A stretch of DNA of 45,434 nt. Origin: Antrodiella citrinella (Eukaryota; Basidiomycota; Agaricomycetes; Polyporales; Steccherinaceae). Shown here one piece after another: positions 32,356-44,467 of this stretch. Every line of letters begins with the position of its first letter. The first letter of the stretch is position 1. Below the pieces are notes generated by a model. The model searched no databases, was not told the DNA's origin, and saw only the letters and a program-made list of their open reading frames with translations. Location: NCBI GenBank assembly GCA_004802725.1, contig SGPM01000226.1, positions 1 through 45,434 on the forward strand. Reading direction: 5' to 3'. The position numbers were made by a program, and so were the translations under genes.

Positions 32356-35300
32356 ATGGACCCCCCGCAGCCCACCCCTCCCCCGAAGAGCACCATGTTC
32401 CCCTTCCTCGCTCACAAGCCGTCGTTCTCGTCGTTTGGTGCAAGTACAACGAGTCTGCGCACATCGCGCCCGTCGGACTCGCTCAGTATTGAAAGTGGTG
32501 GTTCGACCTACGGCGACCCATACCTAAAACCGCAAGATACCCGAAAACCAAAGACGTCTACCGTCGGGGTGTTCGCCAACATGATCAGGAAACGATCACG
32601 CAGCAAGCTTAGAGCTCCTGCATTACGTATCAACGCCTCTCAGTCAGAGATACCCCCTCCAATGCCCTCCCCCGACTACATCCCCTTTCATCAGGTTCCC
32701 CCCTCCCCGCCACCGACAGCGTCCAGCTCCTCATTATCGAAAAAGGACCGATCCCGAGCAGGGAAGAAGAAACTCAGCAATGCACAGCCTCCCCCGGTTC
32801 CTCCCAAGGATCCCAGAGAGCCTGAGATTACGTTGGACACAGATCTGGACAGGATGGAGGGTATCATCGACTTGACGATCCTACCGAGCCAGACCAACAG
32901 CACGGACACCGGCTCTCCAAGTAGCCTTCCGAGCAGCATTCCGAGCAGTATGGCTGGTTCATCCGACCACTCCACCGGTCTCATTCCTGATGTTGCTTTG
33001 ATTTCCCCGCCACCGCCTCCCACTGCTGTGCTATCCCAGCATCCTACATTCAACAACCCTTTCAACCCCGCCGCCTCCAGCTCCAAACGGAAGATTGCCT
33101 CCGTATTCGACGGTCGCAAGATTTCCCCTAAGACCCCCCGTCCTCCTATTCAACAGAACCTCATCGCGCTGCAGGAGGTTGTCGCTCCCGATGCCGATCC
33201 AGCGTGGACGGCGCCGGAAAGTTGGGCGGTCGAGAAAGAGGGCGAGGACCCTGCGGGCGGCGCAGATTCCAGCTCCGATGACAGCCTTACGTTGAAACCA
33301 CCACACTCTGCGCGGAAGAAGCGTCGGAGAACTACGATAAACCGGGAGTTACGCGCCAAAGGGGCTGGGTCACATCTGTTCAAGATTCGCATCTATCGCG
33401 CGAACAACACGTACCATGTCGTTTCTATCGATCTTAGCGTTACTGTCGCGGAGCTGACACCGGTGCTGAACAAGAAGCTGCTCTTGGATCCGGAGGCGGA
33501 GGTGCATAGGTTGTATCTGAAAGAGCGGGGGAGAGGTACGTAATCACCCCATGCGGTGATGCTTCAGGCATCCTAACTCATATCCGTAGAACGAATATTG
33601 GCGCAAACAGAACGACCGGCTGACATTGTCCGAAGGAGGCTGGATCAAGCAGGTTACGACATCGCCGATGGTTTGGACCTCCTCGGCGCGGACGACATCC
33701 AGTTCTTGATGAAGTTTGTTTATAAGAGTAATGTACTTGGTCCGGCGGTACGCATACTCATTGTGTCAGCTAGCTTACAACTGACAAGTCGTGTAGGACG
33801 AGGAGCTGACTTTTGATTCATTTGAGTACATCGACTTGACTGGTCGTAGTCTGAAGACAGTCCCAGTCATCCTTTATCCCCACGCGGAAACCATCGTCTC
33901 CCTCAACCTCTCGCGAAACCCCATGCTGGAAATTCCTTTGGACTTTATACAATCATGTACCACCCTCCGCGAACTTCGCTTGTCGAATATGGCAATGAAG
34001 AAAGTTCCGACGAGCATACGACACTGCACTTCCCTTCGATGGCTTGATCTCTCTTGTAATCGCATCGGAGACCTCGACGATGCTGGCTTGGACAGCATAC
34101 TTGGTCTCCGATCTCTCAAAATCCAGAACAACCGCGTAGAGAAGCTGCCATGGTACCTCCCTCGGTTGCACTACCTAAAGGTCCTCAATATATCGAATAA
34201 CAAGTTCAAGAAGCTCCCCGATGTCGTCCCTAAGATTACCAGCCTCATCGACCTCGACGTGTCGTTCAATATGATTCAGGATCTGCCGGAGGAAATTGGA
34301 GACCTGAAGAAGCTGGAGCGACTGATTCTGGTAGGGAACCAGGTCTCAAAGTTTCCACAGGGCTGCAGCAATCTGGAGAGCTTGCGAGAGCTTGACTGTA
34401 GGAGAAATATGCTCTCCGACTTGTCGGTCATGTGCATGCTGCCACGGGTCGAGTCAATCCTGTCGGACCATAACTCTATGCTCGCCCTAGACTTGTCGTT
34501 TGGATCTGCCCTCACGACGCTGGATGCTTCCTACAACGATATTACCCAACTTTGCATCGCCGCCGGTCCCGTTGGTCAACCTTACGCACTGACCACCCTT
34601 GACATATCTTATACCAAGCTATCTTCTCTAGATGAGCAAGCACTCGCTCATTTATGCTCTCTTCGTGTTTTACGGATCTGTCACAACGCCATTCGTACCC
34701 TTCCTGACTCCCTCGGCGAACTCACTCAGCTGCGACACCTTTCCGTCTCCAATAACCAGCTTTACACCCTTCCCACTACCATTGGCCGCCTACAGAAGCT
34801 GGAAAAGCTGGAGGCGCATAATAACAGTCTATCAGAGCTTCCTGCGTCCATCTGGGAGTGCGCGTCTCTCAGTCTGATTAACATCACCTCTAACCTCCTT
34901 GGCTCGTTTCACGGACCAGAGTTCCCCGGCAATTCGTCTGCCGGGTCACCTCCTGCAGACTCTTCTCCACTCTCTGTTCCTCGTCCTGAGGTCCCTGAGC
35001 GGAAGATCTCTTCGGCGTCCACCCTCTTGGGCCGTCCTCTGCCACCTTTGGCGAGTTCGTTGGAGAAGTTGTATCTGGGTGAGAACCGACTCACGGAGGA
35101 CGTGCTCCATCCACTCACCCTCCTGCGGGAGCTGCGTGTCTTGAATCTGTCGTTCAACGACATTCAGGAGATCCCGCCTTCATTCTTCAAGACCCATACC
35201 CGCTTGGAGGAGCTGTATCTGAGTGGCAACAAGCTGTCGTCATTACCATCCGAAGACCTTCATTCTTTGACGAACCTGAAGGTGTTATTCTTGAACGGCA

Positions 35301-37802
35301 ACAAGCTGCAGACCCTCCCGCGCGAGATGGGTAGCCTGATGTCGCTATCGATTCTGGACGTAGGCAGCAATAATCTCAAGTACAACATCAACAACTTGGA
35401 TTACGATTGGAATTGGTGAGTCATCGTTCTTACTCTCGCGTCCGTGTTTTTCATGGCCGTTTGCCCACAGGAATTTCAATCCGAAGTTGCGGTACTTGAA
35501 TTTGTCGGGAAACAAGCGTTTGGAGATTAAACCACCGTCCCAGCAGATCCAACATCACCTCACGAAACCATCATACTCGGACCGGAGAGTGCTGGACGAT
35601 CCTTCCGACTTCTCGAACCTTACGCAGCTGAAAGTCTTGGGTCTTATGGACGTCACTACCATGTTCTTGCGCAACATCCCTGATGATAACGAGGATCGTC
35701 GTGTCCGGACGTCACTGTCCGAGATCAACAACATGGCCTACGGTATTGCCGACACGCTAGGTGGCAACTTGAACATGTTTGACTTGGTCCAGCCGGGTTT
35801 TCGCGGCCGAGAAGATGAGGCTATCTTCGCGATGTTCGGACGCTCGTCACATATCGGTAGCCACAACCGCGTCTCGAAGTATCTCCACGACCAGTTCATC
35901 GGCGTCTTTCAGAAGGAGCTGGATGACCTGCAGACGCTCAAAGGCGAGAGCGTCCAGGATGCACTGCGGCGGTCATTCCTTAAGCTGAACAAGTACCTTC
36001 ACGATGTTCTATACGAGCGCGACACCCGAAAACCATCGACGACCAGTGCCTCTGGGTCTATTCGTCGTGCCATCGACATGTCTTGCGTCCGCAGTGGCGC
36101 GTCAGGGATCGTGCTGTACTTCTCAGGCAAGACTGTATATGTCGCCAACGCGGGCAATTCGCTCGCAGTCGTGTCGCGCCAGGGGACCGGGGAGCTGCTG
36201 TCCAGGAAACATGATCCTTTCGACCGGTCGGAGACTGCGAGGATCCGTTCTGCAGAGGGTTGGGTGTCACCGAAGGGATTTGTGAACGACGAGATCGATG
36301 TCTCGCGGTCATTCGGTTTCTACTACCTCCTACCAGTCATCAATGCGCGTCCAGACATCTTCGTGTGGCCTTTGTCTGATTTGGACGAGTTCATTATCGT
36401 CGCCAATCAAGGTCTGTGGGACTACGTGCCATACCAGACCGCAGTGGATATCGCACGTTCCGAGACAGATCCCATGATGGCGGCTCAGAAGCTTCGTGAT
36501 TTTGCTATCAGCTACGGCGCAGAGGGTACTACGATGATCATGGTCATCTCAGTGGCGGACCTCTTCCCTCACGGACGATCACGACAGCCCACAGTGGACA
36601 CGTTGGACCCTGAGCAGTACCTGTTCAAGCGTCCCCGGGCGAAGAAGGATGAGATCATTAACCGTGATATTTCCCGCTTGGACGATGAGGTCTCCCCTCC
36701 GACTGGACATGTCGCCATCGTCTTCACGGATATCCGGAATTCAACGCACCTGTGGGAAGTCAATGCAGGTATGAACACTGCCATTCAGCAGCACAACCTT
36801 CTCCTCAGACGACAGCTAAGATTCTGTGGTGGCTATGAGGTGAAGACTGAAGGTGACGCGTTTATGTGCTCGTTCCCGACGACTCTGGCTGCGCTGTGGT
36901 GGTGCCTCAGCGTTCAGATGGAACTCCTCAAAGTCGAATGGCCGCTGGAGATCCTGGAGTGCGAGGACGGCAAAGCGATCTTCGACTCTCAGAAACGCCT
37001 CATTGCCCGCGGTCTGTCTGTCCGTATGGGTATTCATCACGGCAAACCCGTCTGCGATCTTGATCCGACGACGCATCGAATGGACTACCTCGGTCCTATG
37101 GTCAACCGCGCAGCACGCATCAACAGCTGTGCCGCTGGTGGACAGATCATGTGCAGCTTTGAGGTGATGAGAGAGATTCATGCGAAGGTCTTCGAATCAG
37201 AGCCGCCGACGGAGCATTCGCATTACCAGCCTGCTCAGGCTGTCGAGGCTATCCGGAGAATGGGCATCGATGTTGTTCAGGTCGGAGAGGTCAAGCTGAA
37301 GGGCCTGGAAATCCCGGAGATGCTGACGGCGGTGTACCCGATGTCTCTGACGGGAAGGAAGGAGCTCGAGACTGCTGATCCCGGTGCCGCAGGTTCGAGG
37401 ATCCAGTTCAGTGTCGAGCAGATGCGGGAGCTGGCTGTGCTCTGTGTTCGCTTGGAAGCACTCACTTCTTCGAGGGTGTTCCGGCCTCTACCTGAGCGGA
37501 AAGGGAGCACCGCAGCTGTGAGCCAGATCCTGGAAGAGGCCGAAAAGGCTGAGGAGGGCTCGGTATATCTCTACGGAAACGTCGATGCGCTTCTACCGGC
37601 CATGGACAAGGCCTCGGATGTGGATCTGATGCTGCTGCTCGATTCGTTATCATTGCGGATCGAGAACTCGCTGGCGGCGTTGACGTTGAAGCAGATCGTC
37701 TCCATGAATCGAAACTCGACGGATGACGGTCTTTCAAGACGGCAAGGTGGCGCTTTGGACGTTCGGATGTTGCAGCAGCTTCTGGCTCTACTTCCATCGT
37801 GA
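32356..37802 (+). CDS. CYR1: Adenylate cyclase, Ras-associated class III type
   Basis: Makes cAMP from ATP to activate protein kinase A; peripheral membrane protein controlled by Ras and G proteins. Exons 32356-33535, 33590-33747, 33797-35415 and 35471-37802 give 1762 aa from this ATG. Domains: a Pro/Ser-rich disordered region (1-335); Ras-associating domain (about 338-446, FKIRIYRANNTYHVVSIDLS); about twenty leucine-rich repeats (about 456-1005); PP2C-like domain (about 1059-1346); class III cyclase domain (about 1398-1609). In the cyclase domain the metal Asp sits in VAIVFTDIRNSTHLWEV, the base-reading Lys and second metal Asp in KTEGDAFM, and the transition-state residues in DYLGPMVNRAARI, so catalysis should be intact. 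The PP2C-like domain has lost its acidic metal ligands: ANAGNS, SFGFYY and NQGLWDY replace the usual D-containing motifs. A C-terminal tail of about 150 residues matches the region that binds CAP in yeast. The start is uncertain because of possible exons at 31677-32035. Confidence 0.95.
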
Positions 37803-38877
37803 TTAGAAACACGATCATTTTTCTTCTCTCCTCTCACATTGGCATTGTAGCTTATTTGTCTCTCGGTTTCGTTTCGACTTCACATATCACTGCGGTTTTC
37901 CATTCGTTGAGGGCCAGAGTTTATTTACCTGTTGTATCTTTCGCATAACTTATGACATTTGTTATCAGTATGTACATTGTAATGTTGTACATATCTCAAT
38001 GCATTCGAGTTCTCTCATCCCGTCCTCGCGGCTTCAGCTCCTCGACAGCCTCAGCATCCACAATCATCCATCTACGCCCCTGACACTCCCCGTTCATTGT
38101 TCTATCTGCTGTCCTATGATCAACAGCAACTCGGGACCACGGGACCATCGAGGCAGAAGCAGGTTCTTCAAAGTTTGAATGTCTCTCGCAAGCTATGTGA
38201 AGTCACCATGAAGCCCAGGACCCTACCGTGAACTGACGACTTCGCTCCTGCAGACACCTAGTATCATACGGACAGTGCAGTGGGATTGTGGGAGACTGAA
38301 GCAGTACTGAAGCTTGAGTTGCATCACAAACTCGCGCAGTGTCCCGCTGTGCGCATTGAACATTCTAGGCCCCTCTCTGTTCCGTGTGAGGGGCTTGATC
38401 TGAGCCTAAGTCACTAGTGTGTTCGAGCATGCGTGGGTAAGTGGATCGGCTATCTCCGGCCCTCTCCCACCCAGGCCGAGGTTTCCCTGGGCCGCGTTCA
38501 TCTTTCGCTGCGCCCTCTTAGAGCGAGAAGACTAGATCGGATTCCCAGACTCTGCGAGACAATCCCAGCCGCTATGTTGCTTGGACAATTAGTACGCTCA
38601 ATCTCACAATCTTTTATCCTCATCTGTTCAACGTATTCGCACTGGGCTTGACTAGTTAGCTTCCGATTCACTTCCGCGGATCCGATGACAAAAGCCCTGA
38701 GTTAGCGTCGTCTACAAGCAGGATGGCTTTTCTCGCGGTCTCCTGCTGGAGATGTGATCTGTCTGCAGCATTCTGGCAGGGCTGAGGCCTCAAAGGCCGA
38801 TATTTACAGGACCAGCCGCATCACAAGAATCACACGGCCTACCCTCTCAAGCTCTCCCCTTCCCCTCCCCCTTCGTC
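37803..38877. other. Intergenic between CYR1 and the aquaporin
   Basis: T-rich 3' flank of CYR1, then about 700 bp without a coding signal and the C/T-rich leader of the aquaporin. No repeat was recognised. Confidence 0.4.
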
Positions 38878-40521
38878 ATGGAGGCCATCCCGGCCACTGG
38901 CAGCTTTGTTCACCTCGCAGACGTCGCTCCTCGACCGGCTCTACTACGATCTTGGGAACGGGTCCGACATCGTCAAGTACACTGGTTATCCGAGTGTGTC
39001 GCTGAATTCGTACGTGTTCTTACCGCGTGAATCCGTTGGGGGAGCCTCATACTTTATACATAGACAGGAGTGTTCATCTACACTTTTGCCGGTGCGAGCA
39101 GTTTCAGCCACCACCAGTCATGGCACATCGAAGACTCACACTCGACTTAACACGTAGGTACGGGATCTGCTGCCAGTTATGTTGTTGGGAATATCCTCGC
39201 GGGTCAGGGAGAGTCCATCTCATGTAAGACCATCATCGAAGTGCGCTCCTTTTCAAGCTCACTGTTCTCCGTTCAGCCAATTTTCAGATTGGGATCGCAT
39301 ATGGACTCGGTCTCCTGTTAGCATGTTTGGTGAGTCTCGGGCTCTCCGTATAGGTCGTACACGAGTCGTTCTGACATGCCGTTGAAGGTTTGCGCAAGCA
39401 CGTCTGGTGGACACTTCAATCCGGTCATCACTATTTTATCCGTTCTCACCAAGAAGTTCTCGCTTTGGAAAGGTGCCAGGTCTGCTGTCATTCGTCGACG
39501 AGTAACGTCATATATCTGAACCATTTCTTGCAGATATATCATTGCTCAGATACTAGGATGCTACGTCGCGTGCTTAGTGGTCTATGTACAATATCATAGA
39601 TCGATCTTGGTACGTGCTGTCTTATCGCGGCTAAAGAACCTCGAGAAGACTGACTGGTTTATCCAGAAATCAATACATACGCTTGACACTGCCGGAACCC
39701 TGGACGCTGTCATGTTTACGCCAAAAGGTCCCGCCGGAATCTTTGCTTTCTATGCCCCTCCAGACTCAAATTTGGGGCAGGTCCTTGTGAATGAGTTCTT
39801 TTGTGTGAGTTTGAAAGCATATTTCTTTGAATCTCATTTGCTCACTGTGTCATCCACAGGATTTCATATTCGGCGTGATTACATGGGCTGCGTTAGACCC
39901 TACCAATATTCTAGTCAGTCCGGCTTTAATGCCTTGGGTTTTTGGTATGACGCTGTAAGTGTGTGCACTAGCGATAGACCCCTCCTCTGAGTCTTTTCAC
40001 AGTACCCTTATGATCTGGAGTTACGCATACGTTGGGGGTACGCCACGTTACGCCACGAAGTGTTCTTAAGGTGCCAGAAACTAATATCAATCTTACAGTT
40101 GCCCTGAACTCAGCTCGAGACGTTGGCGGTCGATTCGCCGCTATGACCCTTTGGGGTACAGCCGCCAGTGGTGGATCCTACGCGCTATTGGCTTCCCTCA
40201 CAAACATACCAGGAGTGATACTAGGGGCTATCTTTTACGAAGTCTGGTTCACCGACACTTCAAGAGGTATGCGCGCCATTTTAATTCTGGCGCAATCGTC
40301 ACGCTCATCTCTTTGTCTGTGTAGTCGTCACCTCCGCGAGTCTGGCAGTATTTGCCGGAACCAAGGCCAGACAAAAACATTGTGAGGAGCGGGACTCCAA
40401 GTTTGGCTCGCTCACTGTGCTGAACAAGTCATATGCCGAGGGAAAATCGAATATGAGTCGGGAGAGTCAGGTGTCTCAGGACGACCAGAGTAGCATAGCG
40501 GTTGAGTCGAGGTCAGCATGA
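38878..40521 (+). CDS. Aquaporin / major intrinsic protein with atypical NPA boxes, 11 exons
   Basis: Six-helix membrane channel for water or small solutes. Exons: 38878-39009, 39064-39100, 39158-39223, 39277-39329, 39388-39479, 39534-39609, 39667-39804, 39860-39954, 40003-40037, 40099-40266, 40325-40521; phase-consistent, 362 aa. Helix 1 begins WLSECVAEFTGVFIYTFAGA. The first pore half-helix is STSGGHFNPVIT (NPV in place of NPA) and the second is ALNSARDVGGRF (NSA in place of NPA). Also visible are RYIIAQILGCYVACLVVYVQ and ASGGSYALLASLTNIPGVIL. A charged tail of about 50 residues follows the last helix. The 57-nt intron 39610-39666 is in frame and could be retained as 19 residues. The first exon is the least certain, because a second frame there also looks protein-like. 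Solute specificity cannot be told; the changed NPA boxes are known from fungal relatives as I recall them. Confidence 0.88.
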
Positions 40522-41898
40522 TCGTGTGTGATGAGATATACACACACATGTTTACTATTCGATACCCAATTTGTGTTCATTAAACAATGGATCTACAACA
40601 CTTCGAGTTTGAGTCACTTGTGCTGGTCCAAACCTAAATGAGGAATACGGCAGCCTGAGGGCGAGGTTGGTACAATATGTGGCTCGGAATGGCTTGCTAC
40701 TGAATGTGAACTAGTTTATCAAGTACTTAAAGGCATCGGAATTGAGACTGCCAGGTCCATACCAGCCCACTGCAAGAGTTGCAGTTGCAAAAACAAAGAT
40801 TCGCCTCAACGCTGCGCAAGCGCTTATTCCTGTGGTACGGGATTTCACGCAAGGCTGAATTTTGGCACGGGGTATGTTATTTCCTCTCTATGATACGGGA
40901 ATTCTCATGTGCTGCGGAAAATGATTTTTTGTGCATTTTGAACAGCATAAGAACTTCAAGGGGTGACGCAACCCTGGAGTCGACCAAGGATAACCGAATG
41001 TGTGCTGAGGTCGTCGATTTGTGGTTGAATGACTAGCAGCAGCAGCAATTGCAGCCGCAGCAAAGCTGACAACTACCTCCGCTACACGCTGCCGCCTCTT
41101 GCGACTTTTCCGGGACTTTGGTGGCTGCACACGAACTCGAACCATGTTGATGTCGGACTTTCAATAACAACGATGGGTGTGTTATCATGATCGTAACGCT
41201 ACTGATTGTGACATACTGTGACGACTCCAGCTCAACTCGCGCGCTCGATTTGCGGAATCGTCCGGACTTCACCCCAACCCCACCCAACTCAACCTAACTT
41301 GCAGGGCCTCAAGTGAGTCAGCAATTGAGGTCGGTAATGATTTGATGTCAGCACGATTACGTTCTGATTTTAAGCTCACAAATCGATCAATTTACTCGGT
41401 GACGAGAAAATGAATATTAATATCCATGACAACGAATCAATGGACGCATGGACGCAGATGGCGTGCATGAGAGTATATTTCCATTTTGGAAATCAAGATG
41501 CGTTGATACCGTTGGAGGAAAGACAGTACAAGCGATATCTACCTACAAGGGGAACGAGAATCATTTCGAACTGCTATCGAAGCAGTCTACGATCCTGCCC
41601 AGGCCTACCCGCTGCACGAAATGGCCAGGGACGCTTGACTGACCTGCCCATGCTGTCACCGGCTGTATTTAGGACTTTATTCGTACTACTTACTATTCCT
41701 TGCTGCGATTTGATAGATAGCAGCGAGGGGATGACTGGGAATGAACATCCAACCAGGGCGGCGGAACGTTTACCCAACTGCTTTTCCATCCGCTCAGACT
41801 CCTTTTGCTGTAATTTCCTCACGGGTGACAAATATCCCGTCAGCCAGTTCGACATCAGTCGCGAACATGATGATGAGTTAATCGTTACTCCCCGAAGC
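40522..41898. other. Intergenic, upstream of quinone reductase 2
   Basis: No supported gene. A short CAG-rich stretch lies at 41036-41060. A 197-codon open frame at 41410-42003 overlaps the quinone reductase 2 promoter and start and is rejected. The right end should contain regulatory sites of that gene. Confidence 0.4.
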
Positions 41899-41905
41899 TA
41901 TAAAA
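41899..41905 (+). promoter_or_regulatory. TATA box of quinone reductase 2
   Basis: TATAAAA followed by GC, 64 bp before the ATG, matching the arrangement in quinone reductase 1 almost exactly. Confidence 0.75.
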
Positions 41906-41962
41906 GCTCCTTGTCGTCCAACCATTCTCCTCATCGTCCTCACTGCATCAACACCCAGTGGT

Positions 41963-42963
41963 ATGTGCTTTCCTGGAAAGCGTCAGAAGGCTATTCTCTC
42001 TGACCAGCCAGAACCTACAAAGCAAGCTCCAGTCAAGCAGTCTCTCGCCCCAGTAAAACCCTCCGCAACCGAATCCTCAACCACACAAACCGACAAAATG
42101 TCTGCTCCCCGTGTTGCCATTGTCATCTACACTATGTACGGTCACATCGCCAAGTGTAAGTATTCTCTTCCCTGGCTCTGCCTTTACGATCGGTACTGAT
42201 CAGTGGTCTTCTTCAGTGGCCGAGTCCGTCAAGGCTGGTGTCACCGAGGCTGGTGGTTCAGCTACTATCTTCCAGTACGTATATTGACCTTATGAGTTCA
42301 ATCCAAATTGTGCTGACCTGTTCACAGGATCGCCGAGACTCTCCCCCAAGAAGCCCTGACGAAGTTGTATGCTCCTGCCAAGCCTGACTACCCTATTCTT
42401 GCCCCCGACGACCTCGCCAACTACGACGCCTTCATTCTGGGTATTCCCACGCGTTACGGTACCTTCCCCACACAGTGGAAGGTACGCATGCAATGCTCCA
42501 TTCGTCCTATCTGCGTCGATCGTACTCACGCACACGGTTTTTTTCGCTTTACATAGGCCTTCTGGGATGCCACCGGTGGACTTTGGGCCAAGGGTGCCCT
42601 TGCTGGCAAGTACGTCTCCCTGTTCGTATCGACTGGTACCCCCGGTGGAGGACAAGGTAAGCAAACCGCTCTCATTCGCTACCGCTGTTTCTTGGGTTGA
42701 CGAAGGAATGGTCGTGTTTAGAATCCACCGCGTTGGCTGCGATTTCCACGTTCACCCACCACGGGCTCATCTACGTTCCCCTCGGATACTCCACCACCTT
42801 CGAACTCCTCTCCAACTTGACGGAGGTGCACGGTGGATCCCCTTGGGGTGCCGGAACCTTCGCCGGCGGCGACGGCTCCCGCCAGCCCACCCCGCTCGAG
42901 GTCGACCTCGCTACGCGCCAGGGCAAGTACTTCTGGAACGTCGTCAACAAGGTCAAGTTCTAG
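41963..42963 (+). CDS. Flavodoxin-like NAD(P)H:quinone oxidoreductase 2 (WrbA/Pst2 type)
   Basis: Paralogue of the gene at 28929. Exons: 41963-42155, 42217-42274, 42328-42481, 42557-42656, 42722-42963; phase-consistent, 248 aa. Motifs are [20 protein letters not shown] (FMN phosphate loop), [33 protein letters not shown] and [12 protein letters not shown]. The protein starts [20 protein letters not shown], sharing its first nine residues with paralogue 1; the next 40 residues are Pro/Thr/Ser-rich and diverged, and an internal Met (MSAPRVAI) marks the classical start. Introns 1-4 are at the same places as in paralogue 1, but intron 5 of paralogue 1 (at VRG|GSPWG) is absent here, where HGGSPWGAG is read straight through. 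It sits 12 kb from its paralogue on the same strand, suggesting local duplication. It likely acts on benzoquinones in the cytosol. Confidence 0.92.
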
Positions 42964-43520
42964 AGTGCCCTCCCTTAGTGTCGTGTTGTAGGATTTTCCC
43001 CCTGAATTGGACCTTTGTATGTTGCTGAAAGGTACCGGTCATTTCGCATACCTACCGTCTTCCCCCGCCATGAACTTTGTTGTTCGAATGTACAATTAGC
43101 TTGAGACTAGAATAATACTAGCTTTGGGTGTGTAGATCATTGCGCAGTTGTGAAATCGGCTTCCAGGGCTGTCAGGATCATCTATGGTGCCTGTCAAGGT
43201 TTCTTTCTGGGGTTTGGGAGACATCTAACCATAAGAAAGCCGCGATGCGATGTTAGTGTATCATTCAGGAGCCCCGGGCATTTCCTCCTTCTCAATTCAA
43301 TTCATACCCTCGAAACATTTGCACCATGAGCTTGAAGCTTGAAGCTTGAAGCTTGAAGCATATAGTTTAAGTGATGGTCAAACGTTCCCGCGCGTTCTAG
43401 GTCAAATCAAAGTCCTGCGACCAAAATAATTGACTCAGAGAGGCCAACTCTCTGCGCAAGCTAGACGTTCGGATACAGGTGAGAAACTGGCATTATCAAA
43501 GAAAAGGTATGCATGAGCTT
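42964..43520. other. Intergenic with a short tandem repeat
   Basis: 3' flank of quinone reductase 2. No gene is seen. It contains the AGCTTGA repeat at 43329-43356 and, to the right, DNA downstream of the broken SEA4 copy. Confidence 0.4.
43329..43356 (+). repeat. Four tandem copies of AGCTTGA
   Basis: Perfect 7-bp units in intergenic DNA; a partial fifth unit follows. Confidence 0.9.
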
Positions 43521-43660
43521 GCCAGCATGAACCAGCTTGCCCACAGGACAAGAAGTTGCCATCTTCACCGAGGAACCATTATGCGAGGCGTGCCCGTCAT
43601 GCCGACACGACTGACAAAACACGAGAGCTTTGTCGATAGACTCTAGACCCTCATTGATAG
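43521..43660 (-). pseudogene. Broken copy of the SEA4/Mio C-terminal zinc module
   Basis: After a plausible acceptor the minus strand reads AINEGLESIDKALVFCQSCR, then HDGHASH, closely matching TIDEALVFCQSCRHGGHASH of the real SEA4 last exon at 45222-45376. Directly after HASH a few bases are lost: the nucleotides for WF-GEDGN and the CP motif are still recognisable but in another frame, and the final cysteines are not preserved. The Zn-binding half-site is therefore intact in sequence but the second half is destroyed. An upstream stretch at 43690-43800 reads YEYPGNLFVFHDFQDALNSM and can splice onto it in phase; I do not recognise that part. This looks like a partial duplication about 1.7 kb from its source. 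Confidence 0.6.
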
Positions 43661-44467
43661 CTGGAGCATTGAGACCGAGACGACGTGATGAAACATACCA
43701 GTGGCGGTATGTCCATCTTCCACCATCGAGTTGAGCGCGTCTTGAAAGTCGTGGAAGACAAACAAGTTCCCTGGGTACTCGTACACTCGTCACGGGCTCC
43801 GTCATTCTTGTCGCGCTCGTCTATACAGTACAAAGCCGACGGGGAGGGGCTTCCACAAGATGGTGTTGACATCTTGGCGTACGTCGAGGGGTCTCGTCAT
43901 CGATCCGCAGGTAACAGGTCGGCATGATTCCCAACGATTCCACTTGTTGTCAGGTATGGGGACCGATGCGACCGGGACCGTACTGCTCGAATAAACTCTC
44001 CTGGTGGTGGCATATGAAATTCGAATGCAGAGAAACACAAGAGCATACAACACTCTCATCAACCTTTCTCTCCCAATATCACGCATCTCCCTCGAACCTT
44101 CTCAACTGGAATATGAGGCGAAAGGGTCGGTGATGTATTGGAAGGGTGTGGGGGAGAAGCAAGGAGTATATATCTACGCGCCGAGAGAATGATTAGATTG
44201 GTCTGCGAAGAGGCGCCCCTGGTCATTACGCATGTACTTACAATAGCGAACTGTTATTCAACCAACTACTGCTTGGACGTACTACTATTACTGTTACCGA
44301 GAAACATGACATTGGCAAGTATACACAACTGTTCAAGCATCTTATAAGCTCACCTTTGACATTTCTACGTGTAGTGTACAGACTCAAGGCCACCCTCAGG
44401 CTGTCCTATGCGAGGTCTCACCTGTTCAAAACTTCATCTCATTAACCTTCGACATCATGGTCTTGTA
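43661..44467. other. Unassigned stretch with minus-strand coding-like fragments
   Basis: On the minus strand, frames near 43690-43800 (YEYPGNLFVFHDFQDALNSM) and 43802-43900 (LDVRQDVNTILWKPLPVGFV) look like real protein but do not form a complete gene. They may belong to an unrecognised gene, now broken, that precedes the SEA4-like piece. Nothing convincing is seen on the plus strand. Confidence 0.35.

Noticed and set aside
39610..39666. In-frame reading of an aquaporin intron as 19 extra residues
   Set aside because: Good GT and CAG borders, and the family usually has no such insert; treated as an intron, though retention is possible.
41410..42003. 197-codon plus-strand open frame
   Set aside because: It overlaps the TATA box and first exon of quinone reductase 2 in another frame and has no domain; the enzyme exon is far better supported.
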